Source: Clostridia bacterium
GTDB taxonomy: Bacteria; Bacillota; Clostridia; Oscillospirales; CAG-272
DNA: 57,605 nt
Direction: 5' to 3'
Assembly (NCBI GenBank): GCA_017621085.1
Contig: JAGATW010000035.1
Coordinates: forward strand, 1 to 57,605
The notes below the pieces were generated by a model. The model saw only the letters and a program-made list of their open reading frames with translations. It ran no database searches and had not been told where the DNA came from. The position numbers and the translations under genes are program-made. Below, piece by piece: positions 16,792-23,895 of this stretch (the stretch's first letter is position 1; the number at the start of each line of letters is the position of its first letter).

Positions 16792-17640
16792 ATGAATAAT
16801 TTGGGATATTATAACGGCAAAATAGGACTGATAAATGAAATTTCAGTGCCGATAACCGACAGGGCGTTTTACTTTGGAGACGGGGTTTACGATGCGGTAA
16901 TGTGTCGAAATAATATCCCATATCTTTTGGCAGAGCATATAGAAAGGCTATACCATAATTGTCAGCTTTTAGGAATTGTTCCACCTATATGTAAGCAAGA
17001 ATTAAGCCTAACAATTAAGGAGCTTGTAAGAAAGGTAGAGGGCGAGGAAAAATTTGTATATTTCCACATATCTCGTGGTAGTGGAATAAGATGTCATTCC
17101 TTTAATAAAGGAGAGGGAAACCTTTGTATTATGATAAAGCCGCAGCCACTTGATAACGTGTATGAAAAAATGGATACAATATTAAAAGAGGACATAAGAT
17201 ACGAGCTTTGCAACATAAAAACCTTGAACCTTTTACCAAGCGTATTAACGGCACAATCAGCAAGTGAAAGCAATTGTGAGGAAGCGATTTTACATAGAAA
17301 CGGAATAATAACAGAATGCTCACACAGTAATGTATCGATTTTGAAAAACAGAGTCTTAGTAACAGCGCCCTGTGATAAGTACATTCTCCCCGGTGTAACA
17401 AGAGCGCACTTAATAATGGTGGCAAAGGAAAACGGTGTACAGGTAGAGGAACGAAAATATACGGTAAGTGAGCTATTAGAGGCAGATGAAATTATAATAA
17501 CAAGCTCATCTAAAATGGCACGAGGAGTTAAAACCATTAATGGCAAAGCAGTCGGTGGTAAGGACGAAAGCACGCTTGCTATGCTGCGAGATACTTTATA
17601 CATAAATTACTTAAACGAAACAAATAAAAAATCCTGCTAA
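16792..17640 (+). CDS. dat: D-amino acid aminotransferase (class IV PLP enzyme)
   Basis: 282 residues, the normal D-alanine transaminase length. PLP lysine K143 (NIKTLNLL), E175 (ITECSHSN) and the cofactor-binding ILPGVTR follow the class IV pattern. The Dat-type carboxylate trap seems present: Y27 in the FYFGDGVYD segment and R100-x-H102 in RGSGIRCH, matching the Arg-x-His pair of Bacillus D-amino acid transaminase. This points to D-alanine/2-oxoglutarate exchange giving D-glutamate for peptidoglycan, rather than branched-chain transaminase IlvE. IlvE remains the main alternative because the window has none. Last gene of the abrB operon, 14 bases after GH95, closed by a bidirectional terminator. 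Confidence 0.85.
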   Translation: MNNLGYYNGKIGLINEISVPITDRAFYFGDGVYDAVMCRNNIPYLLAEHIERLYHNCQLLGIVPPICKQELSLTIKELVRKVEGEEKFVYFHISRGSGIRCHSFNKGEGNLCIMIKPQPLDNVYEKMDTILKEDIRYELCNIKTLNLLPSVLTAQSASESNCEEAILHRNGIITECSHSNVSILKNRVLVTAPCDKYILPGVTRAHLIMVAKENGVQVEERKYTVSELLEADEIIITSSSKMARGVKTINGKAVGGKDESTLAMLRDTLYINYLNETNKKSC

Positions 17641-17643
17641 ACT

Positions 17644-17679
17644 AAAACGACCGAATTTGTTAATTCGGTCGTTTTGCTA
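17644..17679. terminator. Bidirectional terminator between dat and ttcA-like gene
   Basis: Perfect 14-base stem AAAACGACCGAATT / AATTCGGTCGTTTT (17644-17657 with 17662-17675) around a four-base loop; U-runs form on either strand between the convergent genes. Confidence 0.9.
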
Positions 17680-18471
17680 TTAATCTTCACTAAGCTTTTT
17701 GTACATTTCCTTGCGCCTTTTCTTTTCCTCAGCATCGATTTTATCAACATGAAAGCCATCAATTTCTCCACGCTGTATAGCACCGACTATTCGATGATAA
17801 AGTCCTCTGTGTTGTTTATCAAAGGTGGATAAATATTCCTTCATTTTGGCTCTTTCGGTGTTTCCGTCAGCAGGGCATTTCACCTCAGTTATTGGCAAAT
17901 CTGCTCCTTGCGCAAAGGCTTTTATATACTTTTCCTGTGTGTAAATCAAAGGTCTTATCATTGTAATGTCCTTGCGTGAAAGATATGTAACAGGACGAAA
18001 GCATCCGATTCTACCCTCAAAAAACAGATTTAGCATAAAGGTTTCAACAACATCATCATAATGGTGACCTAAGGCAAGCTTGTTACAGCCAAGCTCCTTA
18101 ATTGCATCGTGCAACGCACCTCGCCTCATTCTTGCACAAAGAGCACAAGGATTTTTTTCTTGTCTTACATTGAAAATAATTTCATAAATCTGTGTATCGA
18201 TTACGTGATACGGAATTTCAAGCTCTTGGCAAAGCTCAATAATTTTTGAGTAGTCACTATCCGGCATACCCATATTAATGGTAACAGCAATCACCTCATA
18301 ATTAATAGGTAAAACTCTTTTCAGCTTGGCTAAAGCACACAAAAGAGTTAAAGAGTCCTTGCCACCGGAAACGCCAACTGCGATTTTATCTCCATTTTCA
18401 ATCATGTCATATTCCTCAACAGCCTTTCTTGTGTAGCTGAGAATATGCTCAATGTTATTAAATTCCTTCAT
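17680..18471 (-). CDS. ttcA: TtcA-family tRNA thiolation PP-loop ATPase
   Basis: 263 residues. PP-loop SGGKDS at 35-40, C109-x-x-C112 (NPCALCARMRRG) and a lone C199 (KCPADG). Three cysteines in this pattern hold the [4Fe-4S] cluster in TtcA, which makes 2-thiocytidine at tRNA position 32, and in the related TtuA. GHHYDDVVET is the family ATP-binding segment. It differs from TilS by the cluster cysteines. In Clostridia the exact modified base is not always known, so the TtcA name is by similarity. Monocistronic, convergent with dat and divergent from the amidase gene. Confidence 0.82.
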   Translation of the reverse strand: MKEFNNIEHILSYTRKAVEEYDMIENGDKIAVGVSGGKDSLTLLCALAKLKRVLPINYEVIAVTINMGMPDSDYSKIIELCQELEIPYHVIDTQIYEIIFNVRQEKNPCALCARMRRGALHDAIKELGCNKLALGHHYDDVVETFMLNLFFEGRIGCFRPVTYLSRKDITMIRPLIYTQEKYIKAFAQGADLPITEVKCPADGNTERAKMKEYLSTFDKQHRGLYHRIVGAIQRGEIDGFHVDKIDAEEKKRRKEMYKKLSED

Positions 18472-18537
18472 TTTTTAACCTTTCAATAAAAATTGCATAT
18501 AATAATGGTAAAGAAAACTATCATAGGAGTTATGACA

Positions 18538-19104
18538 ATGGCAATAAAAGTGTATATAGACCAAGGACATAACCCATCCCCACCGAATACAGGGGCTGAG
18601 GGTAATGGCTACAGAGAACAGGACATTACATATCAGGTTGGCACACGCTTAGCCACACTTTTGAGAAACAATGGCAATTTTGATGTACGACTATCACGAC
18701 CAACACCGCAAACGCAGTTAGGTACATCAAACGCATCAAGCCTAAGAGTGAGAGTGGATGAAGCAAACAGCTGGGGTGCTGACTACTTTATAAGCATTCA
18801 CACAAACGCATCTGTTTCTCCAAGTGCAAACGGCACAGAGGTGTTAGTTTATTCCTCGCCCTCAAGGTCAGCCACTCTTGCAGAGGATGTACTAAGAGAG
18901 GTAACGGAAATCACAGGCTTTGAAGACAGAGGCGTAAAATTACGCCCGGGACTTTACGTTTTGAAAAAAACAAATATGCCTGCAATTTTAGTTGAGCTCG
19001 GTTTTATTTCAAACCCATATGAAGCAAGCTTTATGGCAAATAATCCTGGACTTTTCGCACAGGGAATTTACCAAGGCCTGTTAGATTATTTAAGTTTATC
19101 ATAA
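18538..19104 (+). CDS. N-acetylmuramoyl-L-alanine amidase (Amidase_3), catalytic domain only
   Basis: 188 residues from the ATG at 18538, chosen because AGGAG at 18525-18529 lies eight bases away and the protein then begins at the first beta strand (MAIKVYIDQGH). Zinc ligands H11, E27 and H88 and catalytic E153 (VELGFIS) are all present. The family cuts the bond between muramic acid and L-alanine in peptidoglycan. There is no signal peptide, cell wall-binding repeat or anchor, so how it reaches the wall is unclear; holin-type release or a role during sporulation or lysis are possible. Upstream ATGs at 18505 and 18532 would add a few residues but no good signal sequence. Confidence 0.88.
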   Translation: MAIKVYIDQGHNPSPPNTGAEGNGYREQDITYQVGTRLATLLRNNGNFDVRLSRPTPQTQLGTSNASSLRVRVDEANSWGADYFISIHTNASVSPSANGTEVLVYSSPSRSATLAEDVLREVTEITGFEDRGVKLRPGLYVLKKTNMPAILVELGFISNPYEASFMANNPGLFAQGIYQGLLDYLSLS

Positions 19105-19141
19105 ATTAAGTAAAACTTCAATATTAAATTGCAAAAAATGA

Positions 19142-19181
19142 GGCACAAAGTGTAAAAATCATACACTCTGTGCCACTTTTT
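19142..19181. terminator. Bidirectional terminator between amidase and spoVT
   Basis: Thirteen-base stem with one A-C mismatch (19142-19154 with 19162-19174), then ACTTTTTTTG on the plus strand; it also serves the convergent spoVT gene. Confidence 0.8.
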
Positions 19182-19187
19182 TGTAAA

Positions 19188-19733
19188 TTAGCCCTCAAAT
19201 TGTCTGCCTAAGAAGGATGCGGCGGTTTGTATTAGCTTTGCCTCCGTGCTATACGGGTCGGTTGCAGCATTTTCTTCATTTGTAATACAAGCAATGCTAC
19301 CTACAATATCACCCTCGGAAACAATAGGCATAGCATACTTTACAAAAGCATCTCCACCATCGCAAATTTGCACACGTGGTGCGCCATTTTTCCAAATATA
19401 CATATTTCTTGACTCGATAATTGATTCATAATCATCTGTTAGCTTTTTGTCTGCATATTCCTTTTTGGATACTCCCGCACAAGCGATGATTGTATCTCTG
19501 TCAGTAACAGCCACACTCATCTGGCAAACCTTATTTAATGTGTCAACATATTGATAAGCAAAAGATGACATTTCCCCAACAGGAGAGTATTTTTTAAAAA
19601 TAACCTCGCCTTCTCTGTCAGTATAAATTTCTAACGGACTGCCTTCACGTATTCTCATAGTCCTTCTTATTTCCTTTGGTATAACAACACGACCTAAATC
19701 GTCAATTCTACGAACAATTCCCGTAGCCTTCAT
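19188..19733 (-). CDS. spoVT: Stage V sporulation protein T, AbrB/GAF regulator
   Basis: 181 residues, the normal SpoVT length. N-terminal AbrB-type DNA-binding domain (MKATGIVRRIDDLGRVVIPKEIRRT) followed by a GAF-like sensor domain (about 55-180). In Bacillus and Clostridium it tunes sigma-G genes in the forespore, so its presence suggests the organism, or its recent ancestor, makes endospores. The ribosome site AAAGGAG lies just before the ATG. Upstream is a possible sigma-G promoter (separate entry). It shares the AbrB fold with the 81-residue regulator at 14218 but is clearly a different subfamily. Single gene. Confidence 0.93.
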   Translation of the reverse strand: MKATGIVRRIDDLGRVVIPKEIRRTMRIREGSPLEIYTDREGEVIFKKYSPVGEMSSFAYQYVDTLNKVCQMSVAVTDRDTIIACAGVSKKEYADKKLTDDYESIIESRNMYIWKNGAPRVQICDGGDAFVKYAMPIVSEGDIVGSIACITNEENAATDPYSTEAKLIQTAASFLGRQFEG

Positions 19734-19767
19734 ATAAATCTCCTTTTCAAAATTTTCGTTGCCTTCA

Positions 19768-19796
19768 TATTATTTGCAAAAAATAGCGTAATATAC
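19768..19796 (-). promoter_or_regulatory. Possible sigma-G type promoter of spoVT
   Basis: Minus strand GTATA (19792-19796), 17 bases, AATAATA (19768-19774). This fits the sigma-G pattern gHATR / cATWHTA in all but one position. The region is AT-rich, so chance matches are easy; no good sigma-A promoter was seen instead. Confidence 0.35.
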
Positions 19797-19843
19797 AAAC
19801 AATAATTAAAAAAGTGAAAAAATAACAAAAAGGAAAAATTCTA

Positions 19844-19872
19844 TTGAAAAAGGTTAATATTTGTGCTATTAT
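19844..19872 (+). promoter_or_regulatory. Extended -10 promoter of the CvpA-like gene
   Basis: TTGAAA (19844-19849), spacer 17, TATTAT (19867-19872) with TG one base before it. Confidence 0.75.
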
Positions 19873-19939
19873 TTAACTATAAAGTAAATGAAAGTTAGCC
19901 ATTTTGGCAAAATTCTTACGTTACTTAAGGAGAGTAAAA

Positions 19940-22159
19940 ATGTCATCATTTTCATTAGAGGCAACACCGATTCCTGTTTTAGTGCTTCTTGTTATAGCAG
20001 GTATTGGATTTTTGTTCGGAATGCTTAAAGGTACGTTTCGTTCCTTGTCCGACTTAGTTTTTGTTCTTTTGAACGCGGTATTATCTACTGTAATTGCAAA
20101 GGGAATTGCAAAGGCAATATTAACCCCTCAAAAGTTTTATGAAATCTTAGTAAGCGCAAACGAGAAAATAAATAGCGAAGCCATATCAAATTTAATAGCT
20201 CAAATTGAGCCGTATTTAAGCGACGGTGAGTTTTTGGCAACTGCTGATTTAAGCTATGTTCTTGCTTTACCGGCGGTAATTATTGCTCCGATAATCTTTA
20301 TGGTTGTTTTCTTGGTGCTTGGCTTAATATTCAATATCGTCAAGCTTGTTGTTCATAAGCTCTTAATACCAAAAACAAGCAATTTAGGACTAAAAATAAT
20401 CGGTGGTGCAATAGGTGCTATCAAAAATGTTTTGGCAGTAGCAATTTTTATCGTTCCGATTATAGGCTATGCAAACTTCGCCTTTGATACAGTAGATTCA
20501 ATTGGTGAAAATATTGAAAGCCAAGAGGTAGTTTTAGATGTCCAAGAGCAGGCAAGCAATGTTCTTGATGATGGTGTCATTGGAGCAATTGATAAATTCG
20601 GTGGCAACTGGTTATTTGAAACGCTTTCAACAACAGAAGTACATGAGGTTAGATTGTCCCTAAAGGAAGAAACAATTAAAATTATCAATATTTACGATAA
20701 AATTGTTCCGTTAACAGGAATTGAGTCTGCAAATTTAACAGAAAACGAAATAAAAATGCTTAATGAAGCAATTGATGAAATGGAAAAATCCGAATACCTA
20801 ACCGCAACAATAGCAAGTATTTTGTCACAGGTGTCAAAAGAGCTTTATGAGCATAAGGAGCTTGTTGTAATTAAGCTTCCTGATTATGGAAAAACCTTCA
20901 ATCCCCTTGTTGAAACGGTATTACAGGTATTCTCAACCGCTGATTCTGAGGGTATTGTAAAAGACCTAAGAACGGTATCTGCTATTGTTGAAACAATGGT
21001 AGAAAAGGGCTTGTTCAGAGAATTGACAAGCGAAGAGGGAGATTTGTACCTTGTCCTTGAAAATGGTGAGTTTTATAGCGAGATTTTCGTAGAGCTATAT
21101 AGAAATGAAAGAACAAGACCATTTGTACCTGCAATAGCAAATGCAATGCAAAGCTACTTATATGATGTTTACGAAAGCGTTAATGGCTTCCAGTACGGAA
21201 ATGGTATCCCCGAAAGAATGGATGAAAGTAAAATTAATGAAGTAGCAGTCAGCGAGGAAGGCTTTAGAATAGCTGCTGCAATAAAGGAATTAAGACATTT
21301 TGCTCAAACAGTACAGGGTGGCGAGTATGTTGACGAAATTGTAAAGATGGGTGACTTTTCTGCTCTTGGTAGAGGCTTAAACCTTGTACGTGACAGCATA
21401 ATTTTCGGTAATATGTATCACTTCTTACTTGATGCTGTGTTACATTCGGACACCTGTGCTAATTTAGGTATTTTCGACTCTAACTTTATCGAAAGTGCAA
21501 CAGCACCGGATGCTGATATGGAAAGCCTCTTACTTTCAAGACAAAGCATTACGCTTCTTACCATTGCTATGTGGGAGGGTGACAAAACAGCACAAGAGGA
21601 ATCACTTAAGGTTCTTATCGAGCAGGTTATGGCACACGATACCGACGCGCTTAAGGAGCTTGTAGAGGCTGAAAACCTTGAAAAATATGGTGTAAGAGGC
21701 GAAAAGGGTGAAACAATATCAAGTATAGTAAGTACATTGGCTGATACAATTCACACACACGAGTATGTAGATGAAAATGGTGATGGCTCAACAGAGGATG
21801 AAAAGCACGCCGAGGCTGAAAAGACAGCTCATATTCTTACAGTTATTACTGATGCTCATAATCATACTTCCGATGCTGATAATGTGTTCGATAATGGCGA
21901 CGGATTATCAAAGTCAGGCGAAACTGCTGAAAACTTAGTTGATATTATATTGGATTCTGCAATAGCTACCGAAATGATTGACTCTGCTACACAAAATAGT
22001 GAATTAGACCCATACAATGTTCAAAATTCACTTACCGCTTCTGATACAGAGGCACTTCAAAATGCTTTAGCCAACAAATATGGCAGTGTAACAACTGAGG
22101 AAGAAAAGGCAGTAGTTGATGACATTGCAAATATCTTTGGAATTACATTAGTTCCTTAA
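19940..22159 (+). CDS. Large CvpA-like membrane protein of unknown function
   Basis: 739 residues from the ATG at 19940 (AAGGAGAG six bases upstream; an earlier in-frame start at 19904 lacks a ribosome site). The first 190 residues look like a CvpA-type module with about four transmembrane helices (about 10-28, 35-55, 100-135, 150-180). CvpA proteins are about 160-200 residues, so the remaining 540 residues are an extra domain. That part is acidic and mostly helical, and near its end has aspartate/asparagine-rich stretches (DENGDGSTEDE near 625 and NVFDNGDGLS) that could bind calcium. Side of the membrane and function unknown. Monocistronic with its own promoter and terminator. Confidence 0.8.
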   Translation: MSSFSLEATPIPVLVLLVIAGIGFLFGMLKGTFRSLSDLVFVLLNAVLSTVIAKGIAKAILTPQKFYEILVSANEKINSEAISNLIAQIEPYLSDGEFLATADLSYVLALPAVIIAPIIFMVVFLVLGLIFNIVKLVVHKLLIPKTSNLGLKIIGGAIGAIKNVLAVAIFIVPIIGYANFAFDTVDSIGENIESQEVVLDVQEQASNVLDDGVIGAIDKFGGNWLFETLSTTEVHEVRLSLKEETIKIINIYDKIVPLTGIESANLTENEIKMLNEAIDEMEKSEYLTATIASILSQVSKELYEHKELVVIKLPDYGKTFNPLVETVLQVFSTADSEGIVKDLRTVSAIVETMVEKGLFRELTSEEGDLYLVLENGEFYSEIFVELYRNERTRPFVPAIANAMQSYLYDVYESVNGFQYGNGIPERMDESKINEVAVSEEGFRIAAAIKELRHFAQTVQGGEYVDEIVKMGDFSALGRGLNLVRDSIIFGNMYHFLLDAVLHSDTCANLGIFDSNFIESATAPDADMESLLLSRQSITLLTIAMWEGDKTAQEESLKVLIEQVMAHDTDALKELVEAENLEKYGVRGEKGETISSIVSTLADTIHTHEYVDENGDGSTEDEKHAEAEKTAHILTVITDAHNHTSDADNVFDNGDGLSKSGETAENLVDIILDSAIATEMIDSATQNSELDPYNVQNSLTASDTEALQNALANKYGSVTTEEEKAVVDDIANIFGITLVP

Positions 22160-22187
22160 ACTTAATAGCTACATTAATTGTAAAAGA

Positions 22188-22247
22188 GCTTGTTTCTAAT
22201 TGATGCGGTCTTGAAAGCCGTTTACCTTTAGAAACAGGCTTTTTTTA
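22188..22247 (+). terminator. Terminator after the CvpA-like gene
   Basis: Twelve-base stem GCTTGTTTCTAA / TTAGAAACAGGC (22188-22199 with 22228-22239), a small inner hairpin, and eight T. From here to 22393 nothing but AT-rich DNA is seen. Confidence 0.85.
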
Positions 22248-22393
22248 TACTTTATGTGAAAAAATATTCATTTGCGTTAGATAAATATTCAATAGCTTGT
22301 TGCAATATGATTAAATAATGTGTAAGTATTCGATACGTTTTTGTGCAATTTTGTATAAACGAAAAAATATTCAAAAAAATCTTATTAATTTTC

Positions 22394-22422
22394 TTGACTT
22401 TTCGTACCTTATAGTATATAAT
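22394..22422 (+). promoter_or_regulatory. Promoter of the Re-citrate synthase-aconitase operon
   Basis: TTGACT (22394-22399), spacer 17, TATAAT (22417-22422). The start of transcription would be near 22429, right at the palindrome below. Confidence 0.85.
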
Positions 22423-22429
22423 GAAAAAT

Positions 22430-22451
22430 ATTTTAGTTGACTAAAGTGAGA
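22430..22451 (+). promoter_or_regulatory. Candidate operator shared with the yerC-his promoter
   Basis: Contains the 14-base palindrome TTTAGT-TG-ACTAAA (22432-22445) at the expected transcription start. A 22-base stretch here matches 42846-42867 at 19 positions. Its inner TAGTTGACTA differs by one base from the E. coli TrpR operator core TAGTTAACTA. The regulator is unknown; the TrpR-like protein at 42956 is the natural candidate. Confidence 0.5.
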
Positions 22452-22453
22452 GA

Positions 22454-22516
22454 ATGAACGTATTAATTAAGAAAACGCTGTTTATTGTTACACTACTCTT
22501 ACTGTATATGAGGTGA
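22454..22516 (+). CDS. Leucine-rich leader peptide (20 residues)
   Basis: A 20-codon reading frame starting MNVLIKKTLF and ending LYMR, then TGA-TAA. Six of 20 codons are leucine, four of them adjacent and all different (CTA CTC TTA CTG, 22493-22504). Its ribosome site would be GTGAGAG (22446-22452). Its last codons contain GAGGTGA (22510-22516), the ribosome site of the next gene, whose ATG is four bases after the stop. AGTGAGAG (22445-22452) can pair with CTCTTACT (22496-22503), joining the leader start to its leucine codons. This looks like translational attenuation by leucine supply, but the peptide also resembles a small membrane segment, so the run of leucines could be structural. Confidence 0.45.
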   Translation: MNVLIKKTLFIVTLLLLYMR

Positions 22517-22520
22517 TAAA

Positions 22521-23894
22521 ATGCTTGAAATTTCAGAAAAAACCAATTTGTTAGAGCAAAAATCCTATAAGTATCAGCTACAGGACGTAGCAGAGCCAAA
22601 TTTGTACAGAGACATATATCCATACGATGAAGTGCCAAAAATTCCATTTAACCATCGTCGTGTGCCAATCGGTATGCCTGAGGAAATTTGGATAACAGAT
22701 ACAACCTTGCGTGACGGTCAGCAGTCAATGGAGCCATATTCCGTTGAAGATATAGTTGAAATTTACAAATACCTTTCACGCTTAGGTGGACCAAACGGTA
22801 TTATTCGTCAAACAGAATTTTTCATTTATAGTGAAAAGGATAGACGTGCTGTTGAAAAGTGTCAGGAGCTTGGCTTACAATTTCCTGAAATTACAACATG
22901 GATAAGAGCAAACAAGCAGGACTTCAAGCTTGTAAAGGATTTAGGAATTAAGGAAACAGGTATTCTTGTTTCAGCATCCGACTATCATATTTTCAAAAAA
23001 CTAAAAATGACAAGAAAGGAAGCATTAAATCTTTACCTTTCCTCTGTTCATGATGCATTTGAGGCTGGTATTCGCCCACGCTGTCACTTAGAGGACATTA
23101 CAAGAGCAGACTTTTATGGCTTTGTTGTTCCATTTGTAAATGAGCTTCAAAGAATGTCACAGGATGCAAAAATCCCTGTGAAAATTCGTGCTTGCGATAC
23201 AATGGGCTACGGTGTACCTTATACAGAGGTTGCACTTCCACGTAGTGTTCCGGGAATTATTTATGGCTTGCAGCACTATTCCGATATTCCAAGCGAAATG
23301 CTTGAATGGCACGGTCATAACGACTTTTATAAGGCAGTTTCCAACGCAACAACAGCTTGGCTATATGGTGCATCAGCAGTTAACTGCTCACTACTCGGTA
23401 TAGGCGAGAGAACAGGAAATATTCCACTTGAGGCAATGGTGTTTGAATACGCCTCACTTCGTGGCTCCCTTGATGGCATGGACCCGACAGTAATTACGGA
23501 AATTGCACATTTCTTCAAGGACAAAATGGGCTATAATATTCCACCGATGACACCGTTTGTTGGCTCAAACTTCAACCTAACACGTGCAGGCATTCACGCA
23601 GACGGACTTATGAAGGATGAGGAAATTTACAACATATTCAACACAAAGAAGCTACTTAATCGCTCTGCCGGAGTAATGGTTTCAAAAACCTCCGGTCTTG
23701 CGGGAATTGCTTATTGGATAAATAGTCATTATGAATTAGAGGGTGACAAGGCTGTTACAAAGCAGGACCCACACGTAATTGCTCTTAAATCTTGGGTTGA
23801 TGAGCAATATGAGGGTGGCAGACAAAGCTCAATTACAGAAAATGAGCTTGAAGAAAAGTTAAAGGAAATTAGCATTATGCTGAAAGGAAATTGA
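22521..23894 (+). CDS. Re-type citrate synthase (isopropylmalate/homocitrate synthase family)
   Basis: 457 residues of the DRE-TIM metallolyase family: DTTLRDGQQS at 60-69 (metal and catalytic RD), EWHGHNDFYKAVSN (metal histidines) and LGIGERTGNIPLEAM. It is not LeuA, which is present at 29846. Homologues in strict anaerobes such as Clostridium kluyveri are Re-citrate synthases, making citrate from oxaloacetate and acetyl-CoA with opposite stereochemistry to the usual enzyme. Aconitase starts one base after its stop, which supports citrate as the product. Homocitrate synthase is the main alternative. The start codon follows GAGGTGA inside the leader peptide. Confidence 0.8.
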   Translation: MLEISEKTNLLEQKSYKYQLQDVAEPNLYRDIYPYDEVPKIPFNHRRVPIGMPEEIWITDTTLRDGQQSMEPYSVEDIVEIYKYLSRLGGPNGIIRQTEFFIYSEKDRRAVEKCQELGLQFPEITTWIRANKQDFKLVKDLGIKETGILVSASDYHIFKKLKMTRKEALNLYLSSVHDAFEAGIRPRCHLEDITRADFYGFVVPFVNELQRMSQDAKIPVKIRACDTMGYGVPYTEVALPRSVPGIIYGLQHYSDIPSEMLEWHGHNDFYKAVSNATTAWLYGASAVNCSLLGIGERTGNIPLEAMVFEYASLRGSLDGMDPTVITEIAHFFKDKMGYNIPPMTPFVGSNFNLTRAGIHADGLMKDEEIYNIFNTKKLLNRSAGVMVSKTSGLAGIAYWINSHYELEGDKAVTKQDPHVIALKSWVDEQYEGGRQSSITENELEEKLKEISIMLKGN

Positions 23895-23895
23895 T

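Noticed and set aside
17094-17603. 169-codon antisense frame in dat
   Set aside because: Shadow of the transaminase gene, no ribosome site or promoter.
16792-17640. Branched-chain aminotransferase IlvE instead of D-amino acid transaminase
   Set aside because: The Arg-x-His pair (R100, H102) and tyrosine near 27 fit Dat; kept as an alternative only.
22438-22466. TTGACT at 22438 as a second promoter
   Set aside because: At 17 bases the -10 position reads GTATTA, a poor match; the real promoter is 22394-22422.
22521-23894. A second isopropylmalate synthase
   Set aside because: No LeuA regulatory domain, linkage to aconitase, and a true leuA at 29846.
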